Shown: positions 17,488 to 29,860, counted from the first letter of the stretch. The stretch is 64,000 nt of DNA from Bacteroidota bacterium (GCA_016192035.1 JACPUW010000038.1:1-64000); one strand, 5' to 3'. The notes: generated from the letters alone by a model not told the origin. Translations and numbers: made by a program.

Positions 17488-19020
17488 TTAAATGGTGAAA
17501 CCAATTTTTTTCAAATTTACTTTTACCGCTTCATCCAACTCATTCGCTTTCTGCATTTGCTCTGAAAGGGTAGAAGTGAGCATTTGCATTTTTTCGTCAA
17601 ATGCTTGTCCGTCTTCTTCTACTTCCTTAAAGTCAATATATCGTCCTGGGGTGAGGATGTAATTGTTCTTGCGGATGTCCTGAATGTTGGCAGACTTGCA
17701 AAAACCTGCAATGTCTTTGTATTCGGCAAATTGCTCTTTGCTTCGCCACTTGTGATAAATGTCGACAATGTTGGCAATGTCGTTGTCTGTTAGTTCACGC
17801 TGTTTGCGGCTTATCATTGTGCCAAATTCCCGTGCATCAATAAAAAGTACTTCACTGGTGCGGTTTCTGAATTTGGTGGTTTCGGTTTTGTTGCGAGCCA
17901 AAAACCACAAACAAGCGGGAATTTGAGTGTTGTAAAACAACTGTGAAGGCAAAGAAACCATACAGTCCACCAAGTCGGCTTCAATCATTGCTTTTCTGAT
18001 TTCGCCTTCGGTGGCAATTTCAGAACTCATACTTCCATTTGCCAATACAATTCCTGCCGTTCCGTAAGGGGCAAGTTTGCTCACAAACAACTGTAACCAA
18101 GCATAGTTGGCGTTTCCTGTTGGCGGTACGCCAAATTTCCATTTGTGGGTTTCGGCTTTGTTGATGTTGTAATCGCTCACATTGAAAGGCGGATTGGCTA
18201 TGACATAATCCACTTTCAATTCAGGGAATTTGTCGTTCATCAATGTATCGCCCAATTCAATTTTGGCATCAATCCCACGGATAGCCAAATTCATTTTTGC
18301 CAATTTGTAAGTGGTCGGGTTGCTCTCTTGTCCGAAAATGGAAATTTTACCTTTTCGGTGTTCGTGCATTTCAATAAAGCGTTCGCTTTGAACGAACATT
18401 CCACCGCTACCGCAACAGCCGTCATACACTCGTTTTTCAGGTTCGGGGGCAAGCATATCCACCAAGATTTTCACAATGCTTTGCGGTGTATAAAACTGTC
18501 CGCCTTTTTTGCCTTCGGCATCTGCAAACTGTCCCAAGAAATATTCAAACACAAAGCCCAAAACGTCTTTGCCTTTTCCGTTTCCGCCTTTGCTCAAAGT
18601 GATTGAGCCAATCAGGTCAATAAGTTCTCCAAGTCTTTGCTTGTCGAGTGCAGGTCGGGCATAGTCTTTTGGCAAAACGCCTTTCAAAGAAGCATTGTCA
18701 CGCTCAATGCTGTCCATTGCTTCGTCAATGTCTTTTCCGATTGTCGGCAGTTTGGCTCTGCCTTGCAGCCATTTCCAACGTGCTTGCGGTGGTACATAAA
18801 AAACTCTTTCGGCTGTGTATTCGTCTTTGTCTTCTGGGTCGGCTCCCGTTTCGTGTTTTGTTGCTTCTAATTTTTGATATAATTCGTCAAAAGCATCTGA
18901 AATATATTTTAAGAATATCAAACCCAAAACAACGTGTTTGTATTCAGCCGCATCCATATTGTTGCGAAGTTTGTCGGCTGCTTGCCAAAGGGTTTTTTCT
19001 AATTCTATATTCTCGCTCAT
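17488..19020 (-). CDS. hsdM: Type I restriction-modification DNA methyltransferase subunit
   Basis: 510 aa, typical for HsdM. Residues about 1-130 are the N-terminal helical domain (LWQAADKLRNNMDAAEYKH, then LGLIFLKYISDAF). The methyltransferase core carries motif I in VYDGCCGSGGMFVQS and the N6-adenine catalytic motif IV in VIANPPFNVSDY. It methylates adenines at the HsdS-chosen site and protects host DNA from HsdR. It is the first gene of the five-gene operon, with a TAnnTTTG element 32 nt before its start. Local G+C is low, 24 of 60 in the line 18961-19020, against neighbours near 50%. This fits horizontal acquisition of the island. Confidence 0.96.
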   Translation of the reverse strand: MSENIELEKTLWQAADKLRNNMDAAEYKHVVLGLIFLKYISDAFDELYQKLEATKHETGADPEDKDEYTAERVFYVPPQARWKWLQGRAKLPTIGKDIDEAMDSIERDNASLKGVLPKDYARPALDKQRLGELIDLIGSITLSKGGNGKGKDVLGFVFEYFLGQFADAEGKKGGQFYTPQSIVKILVDMLAPEPEKRVYDGCCGSGGMFVQSERFIEMHEHRKGKISIFGQESNPTTYKLAKMNLAIRGIDAKIELGDTLMNDKFPELKVDYVIANPPFNVSDYNINKAETHKWKFGVPPTGNANYAWLQLFVSKLAPYGTAGIVLANGSMSSEIATEGEIRKAMIEADLVDCMVSLPSQLFYNTQIPACLWFLARNKTETTKFRNRTSEVLFIDAREFGTMISRKQRELTDNDIANIVDIYHKWRSKEQFAEYKDIAGFCKSANIQDIRKNNYILTPGRYIDFKEVEEDGQAFDEKMQMLTSTLSEQMQKANELDEAVKVNLKKIGFTI

Positions 19021-19051
19021 TTGTTGTCTGTTACTCTAAATTTTTAATTGT

Positions 19052-19059
19052 CAAAGTTA
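19052..19059 (-). promoter_or_regulatory. Candidate -7 element of the restriction-modification operon
   Basis: The minus strand reads TAACTTTG, matching TAnnTTTG, 31 nt upstream of the hsdM start codon at 19020. The surroundings are AT-rich. No -33 TTG at the usual spacing was seen. Confidence 0.5.
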
Positions 19060-19765
19060 ATTTTTAAATGCCTGTTATTGATGTCAAACCGTGTCTAATG
19101 TCGGACGGTGCGTTGGGGCAAAAGCAAATTTGCTGCATTGGGTCGGCTTTGAGCGTGGGTATGCAACTCTTTTGATTTTGATGAAGCGTCGGCTTTTCTT
19201 TTCATTTTTCTGTTCGTTTATTGTCGGTTTTTAGGGTTGCACACAACGGTAACGTATAAGAGCAGTAGCGGATTTCGAAGCACTTTCCTGTCCCCCGAAA
19301 CCAAAGCTGGCTACGGAGCCATGCCCCTGCCCACCTTTGGAATTGCTTCTTGCTTGCGGCCCGCCTATCCTATTGCCTGAACCTTGGCAGTATTCACATA
19401 ATGGGGGCTCTAGCAAGTGGCCGTTCGCGGCGCATCCCTTTTCATTGGGCGTTTCCACCTTCATTTACGCCCCCATTTCTACTGGGCTCCTATTTGTCTA
19501 AAATACTGTTTTTCAACACCTTAAATCCTTTCATCCACGCTAAAAAATAGGCTTCGCCAGGTCAGTCCCATTTTGCCCCTTTAGCAGGGTGTACTTTAGG
19601 CTAACTTAATAGGAAGGCCAAATGTAGCCAAAATTTCACATGGGCCACCGCTAGGTCAAATTTTTTTCCTCCAAGATTGCATCATCTTGGATATGTGCCT
19701 ATTAATCCAATCCCAAGCCCGGTGCCCCTTGCCCTTTGAGGCTGCACCCACATAGTGCCCCGCGT
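19060..19765. other. Non-coding spacer at the island edge, possible repeat element
   Basis: About 700 nt without a convincing gene. At 19236-19270 the text reads TTGCACACAACGGTAACG and continues GTATAAGAGCAGTAGCGG, a pattern I associate with dispersed intergenic repeats that border mobile modules in Bacteroidota genomes. A frame at 19231-19464 on the minus strand is probably a by-product of that repeat rather than a gene. The composition changes here from AT-rich (restriction operon) to the genomic average (eno side), so this is the likely right boundary of the island. Confidence 0.4.
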
Positions 19766-22442
<2,677 letters not shown>

Positions 22443-22450
22443 GGTACAAC

Positions 22451-22487
22451 AAAAAAATGGGATGGTACATCAGGTGCGCCATCCCAT
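22451..22487 (-). terminator. Hairpin with T-run between rplQ and carA
   Basis: A 9-bp perfect stem (ATGGGATGG with CCATCCCAT; plus-strand 22457-22465 and 22479-22487) closes a 13-nt loop and is followed on the minus strand by seven T. It ends the ribosomal operon on structural grounds. Because the carA start at 22442 is only 8 nt further, it may also act as an attenuator for carA. A near -7 element (TAAGTTTT on the minus strand) sits just before the stem, so a carA transcript could begin inside the hairpin. Confidence 0.75.
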
Positions 22488-22533
22488 AAAACTTACCTCA
22501 TAATGAAATTATGAAACAATATGCTTTATTCCC

Positions 22534-23178
22534 TTACTCGTTGTTGGGTTTGGTTTCGGTCTCTCCTTCCTGGTCGGCGGCGGTTTCCGCATCGGGCATT
22601 TCGTCGGCATTCAATTCGGCATTGGCAGCCTCCATGCTCATGTCAGACAGGGCCGTATCTGGCTCACCATCTAGCACAGGTGCCATGGTGCTGGCCGTTG
22701 GCGTATTGGCCGGTGACTCTCCCTCAGGCTTGGCGCCCCCGGATTTCTTGCGTCGGCGGCGGCCTTTCTGTGCCGTGGCAGCGCCCTTGTTTTGGGTATA
22801 TATCTCGTTAAAGTCCACCAGTTCTATCATGGCAAGCTCGGCATTGTCGCCCAAACGGGTACCCAGTTTTACTATGCGGGTGAACCCACCGTTACGGTCG
22901 GTTACTTTGCCCGACACTGCTGCAAACAATTCTTTCACAGCGGTTTTGTCTTGAAGGTACCTAAATGCGTAGCGGCTGGCGTTCATTATGTCCACCATTT
23001 CTTCATTGCCCCTGCTTCGATTGATCACTGGCTCCACATAGCGCTGCAGGGCCTTGGCCTTGGCCAGGGTGGTGGTTATCCTTTTGTGGAGTATGAGCGA
23101 ACTGGCCATATTGCGCAGCATGGCTTTGCGGTGCGGCGCAGTCCTGCCCAAGTGGTTGAATTTCTTACCGTGTCTCAT
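22534..23178 (-). CDS. rplQ: 50S ribosomal protein L17 with acidic C-terminal extension
   Basis: 214 aa against about 120 for the bacterial core. The core ([20 protein letters not shown] to about residue 125) is intact and lines the exit-tunnel side of the large subunit. Residues about 130-150 are basic ([12 protein letters not shown]), then the tail turns acidic and Ala/Glu-rich up to the stop. Extended L17 proteins are usual in Bacteroidota; the tail's job is not known. Starts 10 nt after rpoA and is the last gene of the alpha cluster. Confidence 0.96.
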   Translation of the reverse strand: MRHGKKFNHLGRTAPHRKAMLRNMASSLILHKRITTTLAKAKALQRYVEPVINRSRGNEEMVDIMNASRYAFRYLQDKTAVKELFAAVSGKVTDRNGGFTRIVKLGTRLGDNAELAMIELVDFNEIYTQNKGAATAQKGRRRRKKSGGAKPEGESPANTPTASTMAPVLDGEPDTALSDMSMEAANAELNADEMPDAETAADQEGETETKPNNE

Positions 23179-23188
23179 GTCTTAGGTG

Positions 23189-24178
23189 CTATTCTTCGTC
23201 TAATCGGTACTTGAGTATGTCCATGCCGAAAACCAGGTTCTTGTCCTTGACCAACTCTTCTAACTCAGCCAAGGATTTCTTACCAAAATTTCTGAATTTC
23301 AGCAAATCAGCTATTTCATACTGAACCAGGTCGCCGAGAGATTTGATTTCGGCAGCGCGCAAACAGTTGTATGCCCGTACGGAAAGATCCAAATCACTCA
23401 GCGGGGTATTTAGTAATTTCCTCATTACCAAAAACTTCTCATCAATCACTGGGTCCTCGGTGCGTACCTCGCTGTCCAAGGTAATGTTCTCATCAGAGAA
23501 AAGCACCAAGTGCTGTATAAGGATGCGTGCGGCCCGTTTGAGGGCTTCCTCTGGGTGTACCGAACCGTCGGTTTCCAGGTGTATGATCAGCTTTTCAAAG
23601 TCGGTAGCCTGGCCCACACGGGTATTTTCTATCTCATAGCGCACCATCTTGATGGGTGAGTAAATGGTATCCACCGGAATAAGCCCAATGGGTGCCTCTT
23701 TGCCCTTTCCCTCTTCGGCAGCAACGTACCCCCTACCCTTGTTTACCACCAGCTCAATTTCCAGCTTAACGGTAGGCTCCATATTGCATATCACCAAGTG
23801 CGGGTTGAGCACCATGAAACTGCTTGATGCTTTACCTATGTCGGCCGCGCTAAAGGTGTCTTGGCCGCTTATGCTTATGAAAATCTTTTCCTCATCGTCC
23901 ACCCCCATCGACTTAAAGCGCACTTGCTTGAGGTTGAGCACGATTTCTGTCATGTCTTGGTAAACCCCATTGATGGTGGTAAACTCATGGGGCACGCCCT
24001 GTATCCTCACCGAGGTGATGGCGTAACCCTCAAGTGATGAGAGAAGCACCCTTCGCAGGCTGTTTCCTATGGTTATACCGTACCCTTTTTCCAGGGGGGA
24101 AAATTCAAATGTTCCGTTGAAGTCTGATGCTTTGTGCATCAAAACTTTATCGGGCTTATAAAAAATGCTTGTACTCAT
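23189..24178 (-). CDS. rpoA: RNA polymerase alpha subunit
   Basis: 329 aa from the ATG at 24178 ([14 protein letters not shown]); an ORF extension to 24268 runs into rpsD and is rejected. The N-terminal domain carries the dimerisation and assembly surface: [16 protein letters not shown], then [21 protein letters not shown] flexible linker leads to the C-terminal domain that contacts UP elements and activators, with [16 protein letters not shown] and [16 protein letters not shown]. It scaffolds assembly of beta and beta'. Lies between rpsD (13 nt) and rplQ (10 nt). Confidence 0.98.
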   Translation of the reverse strand: MSTSIFYKPDKVLMHKASDFNGTFEFSPLEKGYGITIGNSLRRVLLSSLEGYAITSVRIQGVPHEFTTINGVYQDMTEIVLNLKQVRFKSMGVDDEEKIFISISGQDTFSAADIGKASSSFMVLNPHLVICNMEPTVKLEIELVVNKGRGYVAAEEGKGKEAPIGLIPVDTIYSPIKMVRYEIENTRVGQATDFEKLIIHLETDGSVHPEEALKRAARILIQHLVLFSDENITLDSEVRTEDPVIDEKFLVMRKLLNTPLSDLDLSVRAYNCLRAAEIKSLGDLVQYEIADLLKFRNFGKKSLAELEELVKDKNLVFGMDILKYRLDEE

Positions 24179-24191
24179 ATCCGGGTTATCG

Positions 24192-24797
24192 TTACTTAGA
24201 ATAAAGTTCCACAATAAGTTGTTCCTTAATGTTTTCGGGAATATCTTCCCTTCTGGGCTGAGCGGCAAACTGCGCAGTCATGGTAGCGCCGTCCCAATCC
24301 AGCCAAGGCATTTTCTTGAAATTCCTGGACAGTGAATCGGTAATGGCCACCAAGGTGCGCGATTTTTCGCGCACGGCTACCTTATCGCCTGGTCTAAGGG
24401 TAAACGAAGGCACGTTTACCACCTTGTCGTTTACCATCACGTGTTTGTGGAGCACCAACTGTCGGGCCGCCCGGCGCGTGGGTGCTATTCCCAAGCGAAA
24501 AACGGTGTTGTCCAACCTAGATTCCAGGAGCATCAATAGGTTCTCGCCGGTAATGCCCTTTCGGCTGGCTGCCTTGTGAAAAATATTGCGAAACTGGCGT
24601 TCCAACACGCCATAGGTGTATTTCACTTTTTGTTTTTCATTGAGCTGAACGGCAAATTCCGATTTTTTGCCCTTTCGTTTGTTTGGGCCGTGCATACCCG
24701 GAGGGTAAGGCTTGCGGTCCAGGGTTTTGTCATAACCGAAAATAGGTTCTTTGAACTTGCGGGCTATCTTGCTCTGTGGGCCTCTGTATCTTGCCAT
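24192..24797 (-). CDS. rpsD: 30S ribosomal protein S4
   Basis: 201 aa. [18 protein letters not shown] at the start and a central S4 RNA-binding domain ([20 protein letters not shown], then [18 protein letters not shown]). It is a primary 16S rRNA binder that nucleates 30S assembly at the 5' domain. The N-terminal zinc-binding cysteines found in some lineages are absent, as is common for Bacteroidota. In many bacteria S4 represses its operon by binding the leader; no such structure was looked for. The 22-nt gap to rpsK is among the larger ones in the cluster. Confidence 0.98.
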   Translation of the reverse strand: MARYRGPQSKIARKFKEPIFGYDKTLDRKPYPPGMHGPNKRKGKKSEFAVQLNEKQKVKYTYGVLERQFRNIFHKAASRKGITGENLLMLLESRLDNTVFRLGIAPTRRAARQLVLHKHVMVNDKVVNVPSFTLRPGDKVAVREKSRTLVAITDSLSRNFKKMPWLDWDGATMTAQFAAQPRREDIPENIKEQLIVELYSK

Positions 24798-24819
24798 TAT
24801 CTAAATGTATTATAAGGGG

Positions 24820-25215
24820 TTATACTCTTCGTCGCTTAGGTGGACGGCAACCGTTGTGCGGCATGGGGGTCACATCGTACACGGTCTGTATTTCAATACC
24901 GGAGTTGTGAAAAGTCCTAATGGCCGAATCACGCCCTGAACCTGGGCCTTTGACAAACACATCGGCCTTGCGCATGCCCAAGTCATAAGCTACCTTGGCA
25001 CAGTCGGTTACGGCTACTAGAGCAGCGTACGGAGTGTTCTTTTTAGAGCCCCTGAAACCCATTTTTCCCGCCGAAGACCAGGCAATGACATCGCCGTTGG
25101 CATTGGTAATGGAAATAATGATGTTATTGAACGTGGCCTTGATAAAAATTTTACCCATTGGGTCAACCACCACGTTTCTCTTACGGGTAACGGTTTTTGA
25201 AGTTTGCTTAGCCAT
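24820..25215 (-). CDS. rpsK: 30S ribosomal protein S11
   Basis: 131 aa. Signature [21 protein letters not shown], then [13 protein letters not shown] and [15 protein letters not shown] at the end. S11 sits on the 30S platform and helps form the path for mRNA near the Shine-Dalgarno region. In Bacteroidota, S11 together with S21 and bS18 is thought to hold the anti-SD tail, which fits the lack of Shine-Dalgarno signals throughout this window. 6 nt separate it from rpsM. Confidence 0.98.
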   Translation of the reverse strand: MAKQTSKTVTRKRNVVVDPMGKIFIKATFNNIIISITNANGDVIAWSSAGKMGFRGSKKNTPYAALVAVTDCAKVAYDLGMRKADVFVKGPGSGRDSAIRTFHNSGIEIQTVYDVTPMPHNGCRPPKRRRV

Positions 25216-25221
25216 CTTATG

Positions 25222-25599
25222 TTATTTGGTCGCCTTCTTCTTGTTGGCTACAGTTTTTCTCTTTCCTTTTCGGGTACGGGCGTTGGTCTTGGTGCGTTGG
25301 CCCCTTACCGGCAAACCCTTGCGGTGGCGCAGGCCTCGGTAACAACCTATGTCCATAAGTCGCTTGATGTTCATTTGCGTTTCGGTGCGCAAATCGCCTT
25401 CTATCTTATAGTTCTCATTGATAATCTGACGTATGGCGGTAAGCTGATCGTCATTCCAATCTTGCACTTTCACGTCGTGCGACACATTCGCACGGTCTAA
25501 AATTTTCTGAGCGGTGGATTTGCCTATGCCGTAGATATAGGTCAATCCTATAACCCCTCTCTTGTTCTTGGGCAAATCGACTCCGGTAATTCGTGCCAT
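25222..25599 (-). CDS. rpsM: 30S ribosomal protein S13
   Basis: 125 aa. [21 protein letters not shown] with the helix-two-turn-helix [12 protein letters not shown], and the basic C-terminal tail [21 protein letters not shown] that contacts the P-site tRNA and the 50S head bridges. S13 tunes subunit movement during translocation. Starts 6 nt after the small L36 gene. Confidence 0.98.
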   Translation of the reverse strand: MARITGVDLPKNKRGVIGLTYIYGIGKSTAQKILDRANVSHDVKVQDWNDDQLTAIRQIINENYKIEGDLRTETQMNIKRLMDIGCYRGLRHRKGLPVRGQRTKTNARTRKGKRKTVANKKKATK

Positions 25600-25605
25600 A
25601 TAGTA

Positions 25606-25722
25606 CTAGTGTTGTCGTTGTTTGAATTTGGGATTCTTCTTGTTAATCACGTATATGCGCCCTTTGCGGCGTACAATGATGCACTCAGCGCTACGTTTCT
25701 TGACTGATGTTCGGACTTTCAT
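25606..25722 (-). CDS. rpmJ: 50S ribosomal protein L36
   Basis: 38 aa, short enough to be easily missed. ATG at 25722 and TAG at 25606-25608. The protein runs [20 protein letters not shown], then [17 protein letters not shown]. Only one cysteine remains, so this is the zinc-free form of L36. It stabilises 23S rRNA near helices 42 and 97 and is the smallest ribosomal protein. It lies 2 nt after infA and 6 nt before rpsM, the standard position in this cluster. Confidence 0.97.
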   Translation of the reverse strand: MKVRTSVKKRSAECIIVRRKGRIYVINKKNPKFKQRQH

Positions 25723-25724
25723 GA

Positions 25725-25943
25725 CTATTTGTATCTGTACGTTATTCTTCCTTTGGTGAGGTCATAAGGCGACATTTCAATCTTCACCTTGTCGCCGGGC
25801 AATATCCTTATGTAATACATGCGCATTTTGCCTGAAATGTGGGCCAAAATTTCATGGCCATTCTCCAGTTCCACCCTGAACATGGCATTTGGCAGTGCTT
25901 CTACCACTACACCATCTTGTTCTATTGTGGCCTGTTTTGCCAT
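25725..25943 (-). CDS. infA: Translation initiation factor IF-1
   Basis: 72 aa, an OB-fold protein. Key stretches are [37 protein letters not shown] and [22 protein letters not shown]-1 occupies the 30S A site and works with IF-2 and IF-3 at initiation. Sits 50 nt after secY; neither adk nor map is found between them, unlike the arrangement in many Gram-positives. Confidence 0.98.
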   Translation of the reverse strand: MAKQATIEQDGVVVEALPNAMFRVELENGHEILAHISGKMRMYYIRILPGDKVKIEMSPYDLTKGRITYRYK

Positions 25944-25993
25944 GTTTTACGCGTTGTATGAAAAAAAGGAGTGCAAAAGTAAATAAATCAGGT

Positions 25994-27346
25994 TTATGCC
26001 GCACCACCTACCGTGCTGCGCCCTTTGAGCCTGCCAGATTTGAGCAGGCCATCGTAGCGCTTCATGAGCAAATGGCTTTCTATCTGTTGAAGTGTGTCTA
26101 GTATAACCCCGACCATAATGAGCAGGGAGGTGCCGCCAAAGAAGTAGGCAAACCCGGCATCTACCCCAAAAATCATGGCGATGGCCGGGAAAATTGCCAC
26201 GGCGGCCAAGAACAGAGATCCTGGGAAAGTAATCCTGCTCATGATATTGTCTATCAAGTCGGCGGTATCCTTTCCGGGTTTCACTCCGGGCACAAACCCG
26301 CCGTTGCGCTTCAGGTCATCGGCTATCTGGGTGGGGTTGATGGTCACAGCGGTGTAGAAATACGTAAAGGCCACGATCATGACGGCAAACGTGATGTTAT
26401 ATGTCCAGCCCATGTAGTCGCTAAAGGCCACGTTGACAGCCGACATGGTTTCATTGTTTTCAAACAGGCCGGCAAATGCCGCTGGCAAAAACATGAGTGC
26501 CTGTGCAAAAATGATGGGCATAACCCCAGCAGCGTTCACTTTCAATGGCAAGAAATCCCGCTTTCCTCCTTGTGGTTTATTGCCTATTACCCGTTTGGCA
26601 TATTGTACCGGCACGCGCCTTACACCCTGCACCAACATAATGGTTACCAATATGACAAACAATAGGATAACCAATTCAAGCAATAGGACAATAAGTCCTG
26701 CGCCCTCGGTGCTCATGCGGTTGGCCACTTCTTGCACCATGCTCTGAGGCAAACGGGCTATGATACCAATCATGATAATAAGCGAAATGCCATTGCCAAT
26801 GCCCCGGTCGGTTATTTTTTCGCCAAGCCACATGACAAACAGGGTTCCCGTGGTAAGAAGGATCACGTTAACCGCCATAAATACGGCGTAGGGCATCACG
26901 CTCTCCGGCACTATGGCTTCCGGGGTTTGGCTTTTCAGGTTTATGAGGTAGCTCACAGCCTGCACAAAAGTGATGGCAATGGTGAGCAGTCGGGTAATCT
27001 GGTTTTGCTTGTTGCGGCCAGATTCACCGTCTTTTTGCATTTTTTGAAAGTAGGGCACTGCTATACCCATAAGCTGTATAACAATGGATGCCGAGATGTA
27101 GGGCATGATACCCAGGGCAAAAATGGAAGCCCTGGCAAAAGCCCCGCCGGCAAATATGTTGATCAAGCCCTGCAAGCCTTCTTGTGCTTGGTCGGTATAA
27201 TCCTGTAAACCAACGGTATCGATACCAGGCAGTACCACGTATGAGCCAAAACGATACACTGCGATAAGACCCAAAGTAATGAGGATCTTGTTCCTCAGTT
27301 CTTCGATGCTCCAGATGTGTCTTAATGTATTGATAAACCGTTTCAT
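25994..27346 (-). CDS. secY: Protein translocase subunit SecY
   Basis: 450 aa with about ten transmembrane segments. First helix follows RNKILITLGLIAVYRFGSYV; the plug region shows LQGLINIFAGGAFARASIF; the cytoplasmic loops include GIGNGISLIIMIGI and RRVPVQYAKRVIG. SecY is the pore of the Sec translocon with SecE (encoded about 24 kb upstream on the same strand) and SecG. All T9SS cargo and lipoproteins in this window should first cross the inner membrane here. Located 7 nt after rplO. Confidence 0.98.
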   Translation of the reverse strand: MKRFINTLRHIWSIEELRNKILITLGLIAVYRFGSYVVLPGIDTVGLQDYTDQAQEGLQGLINIFAGGAFARASIFALGIMPYISASIVIQLMGIAVPYFQKMQKDGESGRNKQNQITRLLTIAITFVQAVSYLINLKSQTPEAIVPESVMPYAVFMAVNVILLTTGTLFVMWLGEKITDRGIGNGISLIIMIGIIARLPQSMVQEVANRMSTEGAGLIVLLLELVILLFVILVTIMLVQGVRRVPVQYAKRVIGNKPQGGKRDFLPLKVNAAGVMPIIFAQALMFLPAAFAGLFENNETMSAVNVAFSDYMGWTYNITFAVMIVAFTYFYTAVTINPTQIADDLKRNGGFVPGVKPGKDTADLIDNIMSRITFPGSLFLAAVAIFPAIAMIFGVDAGFAYFFGGTSLLIMVGVILDTLQQIESHLLMKRYDGLLKSGRLKGRSTVGGAA

Positions 27347-27353
27347 GCAGCAA

Positions 27354-27800
27354 TTACATTTTATTGGCTACGCCACCTTGGGCTTCAATGGCAGCAATAG
27401 CACTCTTAGAGAACGCGTGGGCCGTAATGGATACCTTGGCCTTTAGCTCACCACGCCCCAAAATCTTCACTTTGTCCTTACCGCTGGCAAGTCCGTTTTG
27501 GCGGAAGGTTTCAAAAGTGAACTCATTGGTATTGAGCCTTTCTACCAATTCTTGTATGAGGTCTAGGTTCAATGCGGTATAAACGGTTTTGTCAAGCGAT
27601 TTGAATCCAAACTTTGGCAAACGGCGCTGTAGCGGCATTTGACCACCTTCAAAACCGGCCTTTCGGCTATATCCCGAACGTGATTGGGCCCCCTTGTATC
27701 CCCTGCCCGATGTGCTGCCCAAACCGGAACCTTCACCGCGACCTACGCGCTTGCGGCTTTTTACGGAGCCAGCCGCTGGCTTCAGTGTGTTGAGTTTCAT
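27354..27800 (-). CDS. rplO: 50S ribosomal protein L15
   Basis: 148 aa. The N-terminal Gly/Arg/Ser-rich arm (KSRKRVGRGEGSGLGSTSGR) threads into 23S rRNA; the globular part has GFEGGQMPLQRRLPKFGF. L15 is a late-assembly protein near the central protuberance. Starts 1 nt after the L30 stop codon. Confidence 0.98.
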   Translation of the reverse strand: MKLNTLKPAAGSVKSRKRVGRGEGSGLGSTSGRGYKGAQSRSGYSRKAGFEGGQMPLQRRLPKFGFKSLDKTVYTALNLDLIQELVERLNTNEFTFETFRQNGLASGKDKVKILGRGELKAKVSITAHAFSKSAIAAIEAQGGVANKM

Positions 27801-27801
27801 G

Positions 27802-27981
27802 TTATATTTCTTCTACTTTTACCAAATGTGATACCTTGGCTATCATGCCGTTTATCACTGGGTTATTGTCATGTTCCACGCTGTGGCTAATCTTGCGCAG
27901 GCCCAGGGCTTTTAGGATCTTTCGCTGATGCTCAGGCCTGCCTATGATGCTGCGCACTTGGGTTACTTTTAGCTTTCCCAT
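27802..27981 (-). CDS. rpmD: 50S ribosomal protein L30
   Basis: 59 aa from the ATG at 27981 ([20 protein letters not shown]). A longer reading frame to 28065 runs into rpsE and is not used. The rest reads [18 protein letters not shown] and [15 protein letters not shown]30 lies on the 23S domain II surface. 4 nt after rpsE, 1 nt before rplO. Confidence 0.96.
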   Translation of the reverse strand: MGKLKVTQVRSIIGRPEHQRKILKALGLRKISHSVEHDNNPVINGMIAKVSHLVKVEEI

Positions 27982-27985
27982 CTTA

Positions 27986-28501
27986 CTATCCGTTGTAAAC
28001 TTGGTTAATGTCAATACCCCTGGTTTTTGCCACTGTATATGCATCGCGCATTTGAAGCAGGGCATGTATGGTGGCTTTCACCACGTTGTGGGGGTTTGAA
28101 GAGCCCTTTGATTTGGCCAAAACGTCTTTTATACCCGCTTCTTCAAGCACGGCGCGCATGGCGCCGCCCGCTATCACACCCGTGCCTGGGGCAGCGGGTT
28201 TGATGAGTACCCTTGCCCCGCCGTATGATGCGGTTTGCTCATGGGGTACCGTACCCTTGTTTATGGGCACTTGCACCAAGGCTTTCTTGGCATCGTTCAC
28301 GCCCTTTGCTATGGCTTCGGTTACCTCTCGTGCCTTGCCCAATCCGAAGCCCACTATACCATTTCCATTTCCTACCACTACTATGGCAGAAAAGCTAAAG
28401 GTGCGACCACCCTTGGTAACCTTGGCCACGCGCTGTATTCCTACCACGTTCTCGGTAAGTTCTATTTCGCTTGACTTTATTCTTTTTACGTTGCTGTTCA
28501 T
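27986..28501 (-). CDS. rpsE: 30S ribosomal protein S5
   Basis: 171 aa from the ATG at 28501 ([20 protein letters not shown]); a TTG two codons upstream is less likely. The S5 double-stranded-RNA-binding-like domain shows [20 protein letters not shown] and [15 protein letters not shown]. The C-terminal domain has [20 protein letters not shown] and [19 protein letters not shown]5 sits at the mRNA entry tunnel and affects fidelity; spectinomycin resistance maps to its loop 2. No obvious loss in that loop. Confidence 0.97.
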   Translation of the reverse strand: MNSNVKRIKSSEIELTENVVGIQRVAKVTKGGRTFSFSAIVVVGNGNGIVGFGLGKAREVTEAIAKGVNDAKKALVQVPINKGTVPHEQTASYGGARVLIKPAAPGTGVIAGGAMRAVLEEAGIKDVLAKSKGSSNPHNVVKATIHALLQMRDAYTVAKTRGIDINQVYNG

Positions 28502-28513
28502 ACTCAAACTTGT

Positions 28514-28885
28514 TTAAAAAATCAATCCACCTTCGCGGGCACTATCGGCCAGGGCCTTTACCCTGCCGTGGTAGAGGTATCCATTTCGGTCAAACACCAC
28601 CTGAGCTACCTGGGCTTCTTTTGCCTTGGCGGCCAATCGCTTGCCTACCTCCGAAGCAATTTCCACCTTTGTGGTAACCCCTTCTTTCAGTCCTGCTTCC
28701 ACAGATGAAGCCGACACAATGGTGCGTTGGTTCACATCATCAATGAGTTGGGCGTAAATCTCCTTGTTGCTTCTAAAAACGCTCAGGCGGGGCCGCTCTT
28801 GGGTGCCGGTAATCCGGCCCCTGATGGCACGCTTTATTTTTTGCCTGCGCGCTACTTTCTTTCTTTGTATGGTTGCTGTGCTCAT
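28514..28885 (-). CDS. rplR: 50S ribosomal protein L18
   Basis: 123 aa. [20 protein letters not shown] and [18 protein letters not shown], then [20 protein letters not shown] and [14 protein letters not shown]18 binds 5S rRNA and anchors it with L5 in the central protuberance. 12 nt before rpsE, 9 nt after rplF. Confidence 0.98.
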   Translation of the reverse strand: MSTATIQRKKVARRQKIKRAIRGRITGTQERPRLSVFRSNKEIYAQLIDDVNQRTIVSASSVEAGLKEGVTTKVEIASEVGKRLAAKAKEAQVAQVVFDRNGYLYHGRVKALADSAREGGLIF

Positions 28886-28894
28886 GGGCTATTG

Positions 28895-29452
28895 CTATTT
28901 TTTAGATGCAGACTTGCCTGCCTTCCTTCTCAGGATTTCATTCTTAAACTTGATACCCTTACCCTTATACGGCTCTGGCTTTCTAAGTGAACGGATTTTG
29001 GCTGCTACTTGTCCGAGCAGTTGTTTGTTGCAGCTCTCCATGGTCAGCAGGGGTGCCTTACCCTTTTCGGCCACTGCAGTTGCCTTAATATCTTTAGGTA
29101 GCTGGAATACAATATCGTGAGAGTAACCCAAGGCCATTTCAACCAATGAACCTGCTACGGATACCTTGTACCCCACGCCGACAAATTCTTGCTCGGTTTT
29201 AAATCCCTCATGCACCCCTATCACCATGTTGCTGAGCAGGGCGCGGGTAAGACCGTGCAGGGCCTTATGGCGCTTCTGGTCGGTGGGCCGTTCTACCCTT
29301 ATCACGTTGGCTTCCATCGTGATGGTCATATCAGGGTGCAATTGCTGTGACAATTCGCCCTTGGGGCCCTTTATGCCTACTAAGTTGTGTTCGCCTATGG
29401 TAACCGTAACCCCGGTGGGGACAGTAACGGGCGCTAAACCAATCCTGGACAT
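28895..29452 (-). CDS. rplF: 50S ribosomal protein L6
   Basis: 185 aa. MSRIGLAPVTVPTGVTVTIG at the start; two similar alpha/beta domains. The second ends with the conserved RKPEPYKGKGIKFKNEILRR. L6 lies near the factor-binding site at the stalk base and the sarcin-ricin loop. 12 nt after rpsH. Confidence 0.98.
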   Translation of the reverse strand: MSRIGLAPVTVPTGVTVTIGEHNLVGIKGPKGELSQQLHPDMTITMEANVIRVERPTDQKRHKALHGLTRALLSNMVIGVHEGFKTEQEFVGVGYKVSVAGSLVEMALGYSHDIVFQLPKDIKATAVAEKGKAPLLTMESCNKQLLGQVAAKIRSLRKPEPYKGKGIKFKNEILRRKAGKSASKK

Positions 29453-29464
29453 CTCTTCAGTATT

Positions 29465-29860
29465 TTAATAAACGTAACAAATGACTTCACCTCCCACATT
29501 GTCTTTTCTGGCCTGTTTGTCGGTCATTACCCCAGATGAGGTTGACACAATGGCAATGCCCAACCCATTGATAACCCGTGGTATATCCTTTGCGCCAGAG
29601 TACATGCGCAAACCCGGGCGGCTGGCACGTTGTATTTTGGTTATGGCCGGGGTACCGGTAGTGGGGTCGTACTTGAGGGCTATTTTTATACGGTCATGGC
29701 CATCCACTTCCACAAACTTGTAGCTCAGGATGTAGCCTTGCTCATACAAGATTTCAGTGATGCGCTTCTTCACATTTGATGAAGGCACCTCTACAACCCT
29801 ATGGTTGGCCTGCATGGCATTTCTAATCCTGGTGAGATAGTTTCCTATTGAATCTGACAT
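29465..29860 (-). CDS. rpsH: 30S ribosomal protein S8
   Basis: 131 aa. SDSIGNYLTRIRNAMQANHR, then LKYDPTTGTPAITKIQRASR and a C-terminal region GLGIAIVSTSSGVMTDKQAR that contacts 16S helix 21. S8 is a primary 30S assembly protein and, in enterobacteria, the repressor of this cluster through a leader near rplE; that feedback is not shown here. Confidence 0.98.
   Translation of the reverse strand: MSDSIGNYLTRIRNAMQANHRVVEVPSSNVKKRITEILYEQGYILSYKFVEVDGHDRIKIALKYDPTTGTPAITKIQRASRPGLRMYSGAKDIPRVINGLGIAIVSTSSGVMTDKQARKDNVGGEVICYVY

Noticed and set aside
19231-19464. 77-aa minus-strand protein
   Set aside because: Low-complexity Gly/Ser/Cys composition within a probable repeat element; no start signal.
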